The notes below the pieces were generated by a model that saw only the letters and a list, made by a program, of their open reading frames with translations, searched no databases and had not been told where the DNA came from. Of a DNA stretch of 34,053 nucleotides, positions 22,994-31,804 are shown piece by piece. The position numbers and the translations under genes were made by a program. Source of the stretch: an uncultured Lachnospiraceae bacterium (lineage in GTDB: Bacteria > Bacillota > Clostridia > Lachnospirales > Lachnospiraceae); assembly GCA_910585205.1 (NCBI GenBank), contig CAJUCC010000081.1:1-34053 (forward strand), read 5' to 3'. Positions within the stretch are counted from its first letter, which is position 1. Each line of letters begins with the position of its first letter.

Positions 22994-24337
22994 GTGCAGA
23001 AGGTAAAACTGCGTGACGTGAGAGTCATTATGATGGCGGTGAATTTTATCGCAGTGCTGTTTGCCTCGGTGTTTATTGCCGTTACGACGGAATGGATCTG
23101 CTCCCGCTATGAGGCGAGGGATTTTCTGGATACCCTGCATGCGCTTCCGGTACAGCCGGCAACGAATGTGGCCTTGGTTGTCGTATTATATGTGCTGCTG
23201 GTGGGCATTTTTATCGTACAGGAAAAGTACAGCGAAAAGCAGGAGCGGGACGGCGGAAACCAGACCGGGAAAATATATCTCACCCTTGTGCTGGAATTTA
23301 TTGTGAGCGCAGCGATCGTCTGGGTTCTGAATTTTAACTATAACGGAATATTTTTCCTTGTGTTTACCGGTGTCATATACCACGTCAAGGGAGACAAGGG
23401 AAAATATCTGGTGATTTGTCTGGCGATGAGCAGTTTCCCGCTGACGGATTCCAAGCTCCTCTCCATCAACATGAAACTGTATTCCATCAATGATTATATC
23501 AATTATTACGATACCTCCGCGCAGCAATATTTGCTGGGAGCATACAATCTGCTCACATCACTGAATATTGTATTGTTTATGATTTATTGTATTTTGATGA
23601 TACAGCAGCAGCGAGGGGCGATCGACGAGGTCAACCTGCTGTATGAGGAAATCCGAAAGACCAATGCGGATCTGGAAAATGCCAATAACCAGTTACAGGA
23701 GTACGCCAAAATTACGGAACGCATGGGCGAGACGCGGGAGCGCAACCGTCTGGCCAGAGAGATTCATGATACGCTCGGGCATACGCTGACCGGTATTTCC
23801 GTAGGGATTGACGCCTGTATTGCGACGGCGGAGATTGCGCCCGGGGAGACGAAGGCACATCTGGAACGAATCTCCGATGTGGCCCGAAACGGACTGCTGG
23901 ACATCCGGCGCTCGGTCAATGAGCTGAAACCGGATGCACTGGAACGGCTCAGTCTGGAGTCGGCCATTACCAAGATGATTACGGATATGAAGTCTATTAC
24001 GGATATGCAGATTTTCTTTGACTGCCGGATCCGGAAGCTGAAATTCGATGAGGACGAAGAAAGCGCCATATACCGGGTGATCCAGGAAAGTCTGACAAAC
24101 GCCATGCGCCACGGGCGGGCCAGCCGGGTCCGCATTGTCATGGAGCGGCAGGACGATATGATTGTGCTTACGATCAATGATAACGGAATCGGTTGCAGCG
24201 AAATCAAAAACGGATTCGGGACAAAACATATTATGGAACGGATCGGCATGCTGAACGGCACTGTGGAGTTTCAGAGTGATAACGGTTTCAGTGTTATCGC
24301 CAGAATACCGATCCGCTGGGGTGAAGAATATGATTAA
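22994..24337 (+). CDS. Sensor histidine kinase, NarL-partner type (HisKA_3)
   Basis: The start is taken at GTG 22994, six bases after GGGAGGG. ATG 22988 in frame sits directly against that site. About six membrane segments fill residues 10-200 with no sizeable extracellular sensor loop, so signal input may come through another protein. A coiled coil (about 210-245) leads to the HisKA_3 motif REIHDTLGHTLTGI, whose His is the phosphorylation site. A HATPase_c domain follows (VIQESLTNAMRHG, INDNGIGC, GFGTKHIMERI). The gene overlaps the response regulator by eight bases. It probably reads ligand state of the tethered binding protein upstream. Confidence 0.94.
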   Translation: MQKVKLRDVRVIMMAVNFIAVLFASVFIAVTTEWICSRYEARDFLDTLHALPVQPATNVALVVVLYVLLVGIFIVQEKYSEKQERDGGNQTGKIYLTLVLEFIVSAAIVWVLNFNYNGIFFLVFTGVIYHVKGDKGKYLVICLAMSSFPLTDSKLLSINMKLYSINDYINYYDTSAQQYLLGAYNLLTSLNIVLFMIYCILMIQQQRGAIDEVNLLYEEIRKTNADLENANNQLQEYAKITERMGETRERNRLAREIHDTLGHTLTGISVGIDACIATAEIAPGETKAHLERISDVARNGLLDIRRSVNELKPDALERLSLESAITKMITDMKSITDMQIFFDCRIRKLKFDEDEESAIYRVIQESLTNAMRHGRASRVRIVMERQDDMIVLTINDNGIGCSEIKNGFGTKHIMERIGMLNGTVEFQSDNGFSVIARIPIRWGEEYD

Positions 24338-25004
24338 AATACTGATTGCAGACGATCAGGAACTGATACGGCAGAGCCTGCAGATCGTACTGAATACGAA
24401 AGAGGACATGGAAGTTATCGATACGGCTTCCAACGGACAGGAGGTAATCCAGAGCATCCGAAAAGAAACGCCGGACGTGATTCTCATGGACATCCGCATG
24501 CCGAAAATGGACGGGGTACAATGTACGAAGATTATCAAGGAGAATTATCCCGAAATCAAGATTATTATTCTGACCACTTTTGACGACGACGAATTTGTCT
24601 ACAATGCGCTGAAATTCGGCGCAAGCGGCTATCTGCTGAAAGGGGTTTCGATGGAGGAACTCGCGGAAGCGATTCGCACCGTACACAGCGGCCGCGCCAT
24701 GATTAATCCCGATATTGCGACCAAGGTTGTAAAGCTCTTTTCCCAGATGGCAAAGGCGGATTATACGATACAGGTAGAGGAGCAGAATGAAAAGGAACTG
24801 ACAAAGACGGAGTGGAAAATTATCGAGCAGGTGGAATTCGGCGCTTCCAACAAAGAAGTGGCGGGCAATCTGAACTTGTCGGAGGGCACCGTGCGCAATT
24901 ATCTGAGCGCGATACTGAATAAACTGGGACTGCGGGACCGGACACAGCTGGCGATATGGGCGGTGCAGACCGGTGTCAGCAAAAGAAAGCCGGATGACGT
25001 ATGA
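24330..25004 (+). CDS. Response regulator, NarL/LuxR family
   Basis: 224 residues from ATG 24330 within the kinase gene end. The receiver domain has the acidic pair (ADDQ), phospho-acceptor Asp in VILMDIRMPKMDG near residue 53, conserved Thr in ILTTFDDDE and Lys in YLLKG. A C-terminal LuxR-type helix-turn-helix (VEFGASNKEVAGNLNLSEGTVRNYLSAIL) binds DNA as a dimer. Partner of the kinase before it, and likely to act at the TGAC-N4-GTCA sites at 17934-17991. It shares four bases with the next gene (ATGA), so both are made together. Confidence 0.95.
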   Translation: MIKILIADDQELIRQSLQIVLNTKEDMEVIDTASNGQEVIQSIRKETPDVILMDIRMPKMDGVQCTKIIKENYPEIKIIILTTFDDDEFVYNALKFGASGYLLKGVSMEELAEAIRTVHSGRAMINPDIATKVVKLFSQMAKADYTIQVEEQNEKELTKTEWKIIEQVEFGASNKEVAGNLNLSEGTVRNYLSAILNKLGLRDRTQLAIWAVQTGVSKRKPDDV

Positions 25005-26314
25005 ACAGAAAAAAGAAGATTGGCCTGAGCGTGATTATGTTTTGCCTTGCGATGCTGACGGCTGCCGTATGCATCTGGCAGAGCAACCGCGTAACGGTTC
25101 TGGAGGTTGGCATTTTCGCGGGAAGCAACTGGGATGTGGCGAATGCAAACAGTTATGTCATTATCGACAAAGCCATCGAAAAGTTCGAGGCAAGCCATAA
25201 AAACGTAGAAGTGCACTACTACAGCGGCATTCGCAAGGAAAGCTATTCGGAATGGTTTTCCCGTCAGACGCTGCGGGGGAAAGAGCCGGATGTCTTTATG
25301 GTACTGGGAGAAGACTTTAATCAGTTTGCGGAGATCGGCATTATGAAAGATCTGGAGCCGCTGATGCTGTCCGATCCCGATTTTGACAAAACATGCTATT
25401 ACAGCACGGCGCTGCAGGCGGGAAAGTACGGCGGCAGGCAGTATGCGCTGCCCTATGAGACCGTTCCCACGCTGATGTTTGTGAACAAATCGCTGTTAAA
25501 TCGGGAGGGGCTGTTCGTACCGGATAATGACTGGACATGGGATGATCTGTATCGGATCTGCCAAAAGGTGACAAAGGATAAGGACGGAGACGGCCTGCTG
25601 GATCAGTTCGGAACCTATAATTACGGATGGCGGGAGGCTGCGTATTCGAACGGGGCGCGGCTGTTTGACGAAAACGGCAGCGAGAGTTATTTTAACGATG
25701 AGCGGGTTGTGGAGGCTGTTCGGTTTACGAAACAGATCACGGATCTGAACCGTCGGCAGAAAGTGACGAGAGACGACTTCGACGCCGGCAATGTGGCCTT
25801 TATGCCGCTGCCCTTTACGGAATACCGGATTTATAAAACCTATCCGTACAAGATTAAAAAGTATACCAAGTTTCAGTGGGACTGCATTACGCTGCCGGCC
25901 GGGGCACAGGGCGGGAATACCTCGGATATTAACACACTCCTGATGGGGATCAGCAATCATACGGAACACGAACAGCTGGCGTGGGAATTTCTGAAACTGC
26001 TGACGTATGATGAGGAGATCCAGATGGATCTGTTCCGCTATTCGCAGGGGGTGTCCGTGCTGAAACAGGTGACACAGTCGAAAGAGACAGAGGAGATTCT
26101 GCAGGCGGATATGGAAAAAAACGAAAAGTTCATCGACAATAACCTTGTCAGCGATGTAATTGAAAACGGGGTGGTAACTCCGAAATTCCCCAGATATGCC
26201 GATGCTCTGACAATGGCGGACAATGAAATCAACCGGATGATCGAGGATGATGACAATATTGACAATTCGATGCGGATTCTTCAGCGGCAGATCGGGAAAT
26301 ATCTGCGCCGGTAA
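25001..26314 (+). CDS. Orphan extracellular solute-binding protein (family 1), membrane anchored
   Basis: 437 residues with an N-terminal membrane helix (about residues 7-26) and no clear lipobox Cys. The mature part is a type II binding fold of the MalE kind: EPDVFMVLGEDFNQFAEIG near residue 86, YALPYETVPTLMFVNKSLL, and NDWTWDDLYRICQKVTKDKDGDG. The family normally works with two permeases and an MsmK ATPase, none of which is adjacent. It is translationally coupled to the response regulator, so a sensory role alongside the tethered binding protein at 21985 is likely. It is a different fold class from the other two binding proteins in the cluster. Confidence 0.88.
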   Translation: MNRKKKIGLSVIMFCLAMLTAAVCIWQSNRVTVLEVGIFAGSNWDVANANSYVIIDKAIEKFEASHKNVEVHYYSGIRKESYSEWFSRQTLRGKEPDVFMVLGEDFNQFAEIGIMKDLEPLMLSDPDFDKTCYYSTALQAGKYGGRQYALPYETVPTLMFVNKSLLNREGLFVPDNDWTWDDLYRICQKVTKDKDGDGLLDQFGTYNYGWREAAYSNGARLFDENGSESYFNDERVVEAVRFTKQITDLNRRQKVTRDDFDAGNVAFMPLPFTEYRIYKTYPYKIKKYTKFQWDCITLPAGAQGGNTSDINTLLMGISNHTEHEQLAWEFLKLLTYDEEIQMDLFRYSQGVSVLKQVTQSKETEEILQADMEKNEKFIDNNLVSDVIENGVVTPKFPRYADALTMADNEINRMIEDDDNIDNSMRILQRQIGKYLRR

Positions 26315-26322
26315 AATTCGGG

Positions 26323-26351
26323 TTGCAAATGGAAAGGCAGGATTTTATAAT
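26323..26351 (+). promoter_or_regulatory. Promoter of the PfkB kinase gene
   Basis: TTGCAA (26323-26328), a 17-base spacer and TATAAT (26346-26351), followed by an AT-rich stretch and GGAGGG before the start. The kinase can be transcribed separately from the signalling operon. Confidence 0.75.
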
Positions 26352-26385
26352 TTTATTATAATATAAAAATATGGAGGGTTACGAG

Positions 26386-27351
26386 ATGGCAAACTATGAT
26401 GTACTGGCACTGGGAGAACTTTTGGTTGATTTTACGGAAAATGCGGTAAGCGGGCAGGGAAATCCTCTGTTTGAGGCCAATCCGGGCGGTGCGCCCTGCA
26501 ATGTGCTTGCCATGCTGAATAAACTCGGTAAAAAGACCGCTTTTATGGGGAAAGTGGGAAAGGACCAGTTCGGTGTCATGCTGAAGGCGGTGCTGGATGA
26601 GCTGGGGATCGGCACGGAATGTCTGTATATGGATGATGATGTGCGCACGACGCTGGCTTTTGTACATACGGCGCCGGACGGAGACCGGGATTTTGCGTTC
26701 TACCGCAATCCGGGGGCGGACATGATGCTGGATGTGTCCGAAGTAAACGAAGAAATGATAAAAGACACGGCGATCTTTCATTTCGGAACCCTTTCGATGA
26801 CCCATGAAGGGGTGCGGGAGGCGACGAAGAAAGCGCTTGCGGTTGCAAAGGAGAACGGCATTATCGTTTCCTTTGACCCCAATCTGCGCCCGCCGCTCTG
26901 GAAGAGCCTGGAACTGGCAAAAGAGCAGATTCTGTATGGACTGGGACAGTGCGATATTCTGAAAATTTCCGATGACGAAGTTTTGTTTGTGTCGGGATGC
27001 GAAACCGTAGCGGAAGGGGCACAGTGGCTGCTGCAGCATTACGGCAACATCAAACTGATGCTGACGACGCTTGGCAAAGAAGGCAGTGTGGCTTATTACG
27101 GCGGCATGCAGGTTTCCGCGTCGCCGTTTCTGAACCCAAATACGATCGAGACAACGGGGGCAGGTGATACGTTCTGCGCATGCATCCTGAATTATGTGCT
27201 GGAGCACGGTCTGAATGATCTGACGGAGGACGGCCTGAAGGAGATGCTCACATTTGCAAACGGGGCTTCCAGCCTGATTACGACAAGGCGCGGCGCTTTG
27301 AAGGTGATGCCGGAGAAGGCGGAAGTGGAAGCGTATATTGCAGGGAGATAA
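26386..27351 (+). CDS. PfkB-family carbohydrate kinase, probable fructokinase
   Basis: 321 residues from ATG 26386, which has GGAGGG eight bases upstream. An ATG at 26371 overlaps that site. The first PfkB signature is seen as NPGGAPCNVLAMLNKLGKKTAFMGKVG near residue 30. The second, ETTGAGDTFCACIL, lies near residue 255 and contains the catalytic Asp and anion hole. The N-terminus ALGELLVDF is the fructokinase flavour of the family. It phosphorylates a sugar with ATP and, next to a monosaccharide importer, most likely acts on the imported sugar. Fructose is favoured over ribose or adenosine, but that is inference. Confidence 0.92.
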   Translation: MANYDVLALGELLVDFTENAVSGQGNPLFEANPGGAPCNVLAMLNKLGKKTAFMGKVGKDQFGVMLKAVLDELGIGTECLYMDDDVRTTLAFVHTAPDGDRDFAFYRNPGADMMLDVSEVNEEMIKDTAIFHFGTLSMTHEGVREATKKALAVAKENGIIVSFDPNLRPPLWKSLELAKEQILYGLGQCDILKISDDEVLFVSGCETVAEGAQWLLQHYGNIKLMLTTLGKEGSVAYYGGMQVSASPFLNPNTIETTGAGDTFCACILNYVLEHGLNDLTEDGLKEMLTFANGASSLITTRRGALKVMPEKAEVEAYIAGR

Positions 27352-27415
27352 CAAAGGATAAGCAATGGATGAAATATTCTGCATATTGTAAAGTAACAGA
27401 ATTTTTGGAGGATTT

Positions 27416-28759
27416 ATGCAGAAATTTAATCCATTCGAAGAGAAACCCATTCCGGTTGAGAAATGGTTTATGGACTGGAACCGGATGTATCCGTGTCCGT
27501 ATCACAAAGAAACCGTGAATCCCTATACAAAATGCCGTGTGGTATTGATGAACGGAACGGAGTTCGAAGCACAGTGGTTTTCGAGAAATTTTTCCCGACA
27601 TTGTAATGATAACGACCTGCGCCGGGAACTGGCGCTTGTCCGCAGGAGCGAACAGCAGCAGCAAAAGCGTATCAGCTGCCTGAAACCGAAAAACGAGACG
27701 ATACTCGAGCACACGATTTCCTATGAGCAGCTTGCCGTGGATCTGACCGCTGCGCTGGCGAAGCAGGAGACGGACTGTAATGTAAAGAATGCGCTGAATT
27801 TTGCGCTGCTGGAAGACTTCGATCATCTGTATCGGTATTCCAATCTGCTGGACTATGAATACGGCGCGTGCCCGGAGAGACTGGTGGGCGGTTATACGGA
27901 GATTATGCCGGCCCGGCCGACCATATCCGAGCACAGATACCCCAAGGACAGCATTTTCCACCACATCTGCAACCGGGAGGCGACGGTGCAGACAAAGCTG
28001 AACGTGGGCATTATCACGGCGGCCGAGCAGCAGACGATGAACTATTATATGAATGTGTCGGCGTTGTATGACAAGTCCGATCTGGGCAGGCGGCTGTATC
28101 AGGAGATCGGTATGATCGAGGAAGAACATGTCAGCCAGTATGAAAGCCTGAAAGACACGAATGCCACATGGCTGGAAGACCTGTTGATGCACGAATATAC
28201 GGAGTGTTATCTGTATTATTCCTGTATGCTGACCGAATGTGATCCTGAGATTCGCTGTATCTGGGAACAGTGTCTGGTACAGGAGATCGCGCATCTGCAC
28301 AAGGCGAAAGAACTGCTCCGGCAATATGAAGACAAAGACTGGACGGAAGTGATCCCCTGCGGCGACTTCCCGGAGATACTTGCGCTTCGCTCCAATGTGG
28401 ACTATGTGCGCGAGATAATTCGCACGACGACGGGAAATACTCAGAAGAAAGAATATGTTGTGCCGTTGCTGCAACTTCCGCCGGATGATAAATTCTACTG
28501 GTATCAGAATGTGGTAAACGGCGATGTATGCAGTGTTGCGAGCCACAATGTGATCCGGCGGCGGATTGAGGGCAGGGGGTGTGATTATCGGTATGAAATC
28601 GCGCCCAACCCGATTCCCGAGCTGCGCGACAGGCGCTGGGATAACACACAGCTTGCGCGCGACCCGGCAGCGACGCCCGTTTCCACACAGGTGTGCGGTA
28701 CCAGCCAGGGATGCTGCGGCTGTGTCATCAATACGGAGTGCGGTCCGGTAACATTTTAA
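27416..28759 (+). CDS. Ferritin-like di-iron protein with a Cys-rich C-terminus, function unknown
   Basis: 447 residues, start ATG 27416 after GGAGGA. The middle part (about 100-310) is a long helical region with Glu and His spaced as in ferritin-like di-iron proteins: LEDFDHLYRYS, IGMIEEEHVSQYE, LLMHEYTECYLYYS and QEIAHLHKAKELL. The N-terminus is WF.DW.R.YPCPYHK, and the C-terminus ends VCGTSQGCCGCVINTECG with clustered Cys. There is no signal peptide. I know related uncharacterised clostridial proteins but no proven role; oxygen defence or a spore-associated role are options. It stands between the PfkB gene and the AraC gene, with a hairpin behind it. Confidence 0.82.
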   Translation: MQKFNPFEEKPIPVEKWFMDWNRMYPCPYHKETVNPYTKCRVVLMNGTEFEAQWFSRNFSRHCNDNDLRRELALVRRSEQQQQKRISCLKPKNETILEHTISYEQLAVDLTAALAKQETDCNVKNALNFALLEDFDHLYRYSNLLDYEYGACPERLVGGYTEIMPARPTISEHRYPKDSIFHHICNREATVQTKLNVGIITAAEQQTMNYYMNVSALYDKSDLGRRLYQEIGMIEEEHVSQYESLKDTNATWLEDLLMHEYTECYLYYSCMLTECDPEIRCIWEQCLVQEIAHLHKAKELLRQYEDKDWTEVIPCGDFPEILALRSNVDYVREIIRTTTGNTQKKEYVVPLLQLPPDDKFYWYQNVVNGDVCSVASHNVIRRRIEGRGCDYRYEIAPNPIPELRDRRWDNTQLARDPAATPVSTQVCGTSQGCCGCVINTECGPVTF

Positions 28760-28772
28760 GCGTACCGATACA

Positions 28773-28806
28773 AACAGGAGTTCCGCATAAAAGCGGGACT
28801 CCTGTT
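28773..28806 (+). terminator. Hairpin after the ferritin-like gene
   Basis: AACAGGAGTTCCGC (28773-28786) pairs with GCGGGACTCCTGTT (28793-28806) around loop ATAAAA, 14 pairs with one wobble. The T-run is poor (ATATCT), so it may instead stabilise the mRNA end. Confidence 0.65.
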
Positions 28807-28829
28807 ATATCTGTGCAGGAGGACGAAGG

Positions 28830-29744
28830 ATGCTGATAAAAACGGATTTTCGGGCGGGCGAAAACAACGAGGAAATTCTCCCGGAAAACGGGACGGGCCT
28901 GCCGTATCGATGCCTGCTTACGGATCTGGGAAATTTTATCAACGGAGATTTCCCATGGCATTGGCATGCGGAACTGGAGATTGATTATATAGCGGAAGGC
29001 GAAGTGTTCCTGCGGACCGGAGAAGAGATGGCACTGCTGCAAAAGGGTGAAGCAATTTTTGTCAATTCGGGTGTGATGCACGCTTTTCGGGCCGTGCCGG
29101 GAAAAGAATGTCAGGTGTATGCCCATTTGTTTGACATGCATTATCTGTCCGGCGCGCCGGGCAGCCTTCTGGAGCAGAAATATCTGCTGCCCGTTATCCG
29201 GAGTCAGAGCCTGCAGACATTTCATATCCGCCCGGACAGTGACCGGAACTTACGGATGATTGCTGATCTGAACAAAATGGCAGAGCTGATCCGGGAGGAA
29301 GCGTTTGGCTATGAATTTGCAATCCGGTCGGAACTGTCTGCGCTCTGGTGCCTGCTTTTTCAGCAGACAGAAGAGATTCGGGCGCGGACTGTTGTCAGAA
29401 ACCGGCAGGACGAGGAACGGATCAAAGTGATGGTTGGTTTTATTCATGAACATTACAGAGAACATATCACGTTGGAGGATATTGCGAAAGCGGCAAATGT
29501 CAGCGGCCGTGAATGCAGCCGCTGTTTTAAACGCTGTATCAACGATTCCCCGTTCGGTTATCTGAACCGGTATCGGGTGCAGACGGCTGCCCGGATGCTG
29601 CTGCAGTCCGGCGACAGCATCATGACAATCGGTGAGAACTGCGGATTCAGCTCCAACAGTTATTTTGGCAGGGTATTTCACGATATGATCGGTTGTACCC
29701 CCTCGGAATATCGCAATGGAAAAGGCAGAAGCGGCGCTCTCTGA
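28830..29744 (+). CDS. AraC-family transcriptional regulator
   Basis: 304 residues, start ATG 28830 after AGGAGG. An N-terminal cupin sensor (about 20-110: HWHAELEIDYIAEGEVFL, FVNSGVMHAF) is followed by a linker. The C-terminal pair of helix-turn-helix motifs (about 200-300) reads ITLEDIAKAANVSGRECSRCF and IMTIGENCGFSSNSYFGRVF. The PSEYR box lies near the end. Such proteins usually activate a neighbouring sugar gene when the cupin binds it. The divergent or adjacent target here may be the broken transporter to the right, but no operator can be assigned. Confidence 0.94.
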   Translation: MLIKTDFRAGENNEEILPENGTGLPYRCLLTDLGNFINGDFPWHWHAELEIDYIAEGEVFLRTGEEMALLQKGEAIFVNSGVMHAFRAVPGKECQVYAHLFDMHYLSGAPGSLLEQKYLLPVIRSQSLQTFHIRPDSDRNLRMIADLNKMAELIREEAFGYEFAIRSELSALWCLLFQQTEEIRARTVVRNRQDEERIKVMVGFIHEHYREHITLEDIAKAANVSGRECSRCFKRCINDSPFGYLNRYRVQTAARMLLQSGDSIMTIGENCGFSSNSYFGRVFHDMIGCTPSEYRNGKGRSGAL

Positions 29745-29757
29745 AAAGCGCCGCTTC
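29728..29757. terminator. Strong hairpin between convergent genes
   Basis: GAAGCGGCGCT (29728-29738) and AGCGCCGCTTC (29747-29757) pair perfectly, overlapping the end of the AraC gene and lying downstream of the minus-strand binding-protein fragment. It probably serves both directions. Confidence 0.75.
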
Positions 29758-29784
29758 CACGACAGGAAATACGACAGGGAATAA

Positions 29785-30234
29785 TTATTTCGGCTTTGCC
29801 GCTTTTTCCGCAAATTCTTTTGTCACCAGCGCTTCGTAGGGAACGCGCTTTTCGAGTTCTCCGGATTCTTCGAGAATATTCTGCAGCAGTGTAAACGCAT
29901 CCTGTTCAAAGATCAGATTATCGGCCCAGGTATCCTGTTCGGCATATCTGGTAACGATGGTGGTGATGGTTTCCAGATCGGTTTCTTCGAACTGCGGCTG
30001 AATCATTTTGGCGATTTCCTCCGGGCTGTGGCTGTTGACATAGTCCATACCCTTTTGCAGGGCATTGGTGAACGCCTGGATGGTTTCCGGGTTTTCCTTG
30101 AGATAGCTGCTCTTGGCGCTGAACGCCGTATAGGGTACATAGCCGGAGTCCGTACCGAGGGATGCTACGACATAGCCGTCGCCTTTGGCTTCGAGAGAGG
30201 TCGCATGCGGCTCGAATTCCACGGTGTAAGTTTT
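29785..30234 (-). pseudogene. C-terminal half of an NMT1/SsuA-type substrate-binding protein, split by the right-hand element
   Basis: The minus frame is open from 30234 to the stop at 29785, about 149 residues, and begins in the middle of a domain (KTYTVEFEPHATSLEAKGDGYVV). It shows the C-terminal lobe of the SsuA/NMT1 binding fold (SGYVPYTAFSAKSSYLKENPETIQAFTNALQKGMDYV). No signal peptide or lipobox is present, so about 170 N-terminal residues are missing. A recombinase gene ends only four bases from the break, so the missing half should lie beyond the far end of the inserted element, outside the window. Intact relatives import thiamin precursors, nitrate, sulfonates or similar. The ligand here is unknown. 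Confidence 0.82.
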
Positions 30235-30237
30235 TTA

Positions 30238-31611
30238 CTACTCCAAAATTGTGAGAAAATTAAATCCGCAAATGCGGTGTGTTTCTTTGTCAATCTGTAT
30301 ATCCCTGATCGTACTTTTCCAAAATGCTTGTTTATGAGCTTTATCAAGCTGCAGATATAACGCTTGCCAGTCTCCGCTGAAAGTTTTGATAAGGTCTCGA
30401 TAAGCATCAATGGGGACATATTTTTCGTGCTGTTCATATTCGATCAATCGGGTTTCTAAGACGTTGTATTGTTCGTCGTAATAATCTTCCGTAATTCTGC
30501 CTTTTTGAAAGAGGATATTCAGGCGTTCCATTTCTTTCCGGACAGACTCAGGATTAATTTGATGATTTTTCCGATTTTGATTTTTGAATTGTATATCAGT
30601 GATCTCCTGATCCAGCCTGAAGGACACATGAGTCAACATGTATTCTTCGATGATATGTTCTGTCAGGTGGGCGCAGGAATGGCGATTGAATTTATTTGCA
30701 CATCTGTATTTTATGTATATACTTTCACCGCCATTTTTCAACTTCTGTTTTTTGCGATAGCCGGTATAATTGTTTCCACACCATGGACATTTGATTAAAG
30801 AACTGAAAATGTAGGGATCGTAATTCCCAGAGCGGACTTTGGAAACGCTGATTTGTCTAAACTTTTCAAATTGCTGTAAGGAGATGTAAGGTTCACAATA
30901 ATGGAGATTGTCTTTGTCCTTTCCAGCATAGGTTTCGTTTTTAAAGAGACGGTCTATCTTATTGCAGGAAGGGGCTTTGTCACCGTATTTATTTTGTATA
31001 TAGGCTATTGTGGACCGGATAGAGTAGCAGGATAGGTAATGTGCATAAGCGTCATCTATAATGGGGGAAACGCTTTCGTCCTTAACAAGACGGTTATCGA
31101 CGATCTTGTAACCATAGCAGGCACATCTGCCGCTCGTGACCTCACCGATCGACCTTTTGTAATCCAGGACGGCTTTAATGCGTTCGGAGGTGCGGTCACA
31201 TTCCGCCTGATTGACGGAGAGCATGATATTAATGACCATCTGGCCGTTGGCGGTGGAAGAGTCATAATTTTCATAGATGGTCTTCCAGTAGCAGTGATGC
31301 GCCTGTAAGATTTCCTCCGTGATGTTATAGTCTTTGATGTTGCGGAACCATCTGTCCAGCTTTGTCACAAGGATCATATCTATTTTACCGCGTTTTACGT
31401 CTTCCAGAAGGCGCAGCAGCCCTTTCCGGTATCTCATCGGTTTTCTGGCAGAAATTCCCTCATCCGCGTAATATCCGACAATGCTGTAGCCGTTTCGCTT
31501 CGCGAACTCGGTCAGGGCCTTTTTCTGCGCGGGCAGAGAAAGACCGTTCAGATGCTGTTCTTCCGTGGATACACGGATATAGATGGCGCAGCGCAGTATT
31601 TTATTCATCAT
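30238..31611 (-). CDS. Serine recombinase (integrase) of the right-hand element
   Basis: 457 residues from ATG 31611, which has AAGGAGA upstream; longer frames lack a site. The resolvase domain begins AIYIRVSTEEQ (catalytic Ser near residue 15) with LVTKLDRWFRN and GYYADEGISARK further on. The recombinase domain (about 170-270) and a zinc ribbon (CPWCGNNYTG, then CANKFNRHSC) are present. A coiled coil and a short C-terminal part follow. It ends four bases from the break in the binding-protein gene, as expected for an integrase beside its attachment site. It is unrelated in detail to the recombinase at 13536, so the two elements were acquired independently. Confidence 0.95.
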   Translation of the reverse strand: MMNKILRCAIYIRVSTEEQHLNGLSLPAQKKALTEFAKRNGYSIVGYYADEGISARKPMRYRKGLLRLLEDVKRGKIDMILVTKLDRWFRNIKDYNITEEILQAHHCYWKTIYENYDSSTANGQMVINIMLSVNQAECDRTSERIKAVLDYKRSIGEVTSGRCACYGYKIVDNRLVKDESVSPIIDDAYAHYLSCYSIRSTIAYIQNKYGDKAPSCNKIDRLFKNETYAGKDKDNLHYCEPYISLQQFEKFRQISVSKVRSGNYDPYIFSSLIKCPWCGNNYTGYRKKQKLKNGGESIYIKYRCANKFNRHSCAHLTEHIIEEYMLTHVSFRLDQEITDIQFKNQNRKNHQINPESVRKEMERLNILFQKGRITEDYYDEQYNVLETRLIEYEQHEKYVPIDAYRDLIKTFSGDWQALYLQLDKAHKQAFWKSTIRDIQIDKETHRICGFNFLTILE

Positions 31612-31674
31612 CAGATATACGTCTCCTTTTTTGATGAGTGTGTTTCTATTATATGCGTCAGATCGTTCATTTAA

Positions 31675-31703
31675 TTGAATCATGTGACAACGTATGCTAT
31701 AAT
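31675..31703 (+). promoter_or_regulatory. Promoter of the type I toxin mRNA
   Basis: TTGAAT (31675-31680), a 17-base spacer and TATAAT (31698-31703). The expected 5' leader is about 100 bases long and contains CCCTCC twice (31738-31743 and 31760-31765), complementary to GGAGGGG at 31796-31802. Folding can therefore hide the ribosome site, a hallmark of type I toxin mRNAs. Confidence 0.75.
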
Positions 31704-31804
31704 GGCGGCATGGGAAACCAGAGAGCCGGGCGGCTTACCCTCCATGACCGGAGGGGCGACCCTCCAAACAAGATACCTGCTGGGTACAAAAGAGAGGAGG
31801 GGAT

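Noticed and set aside
26371..27450. Long minus-strand frame opposite the PfkB kinase
   Set aside because: It is a shadow of the kinase gene, with no domain and no ribosome site.
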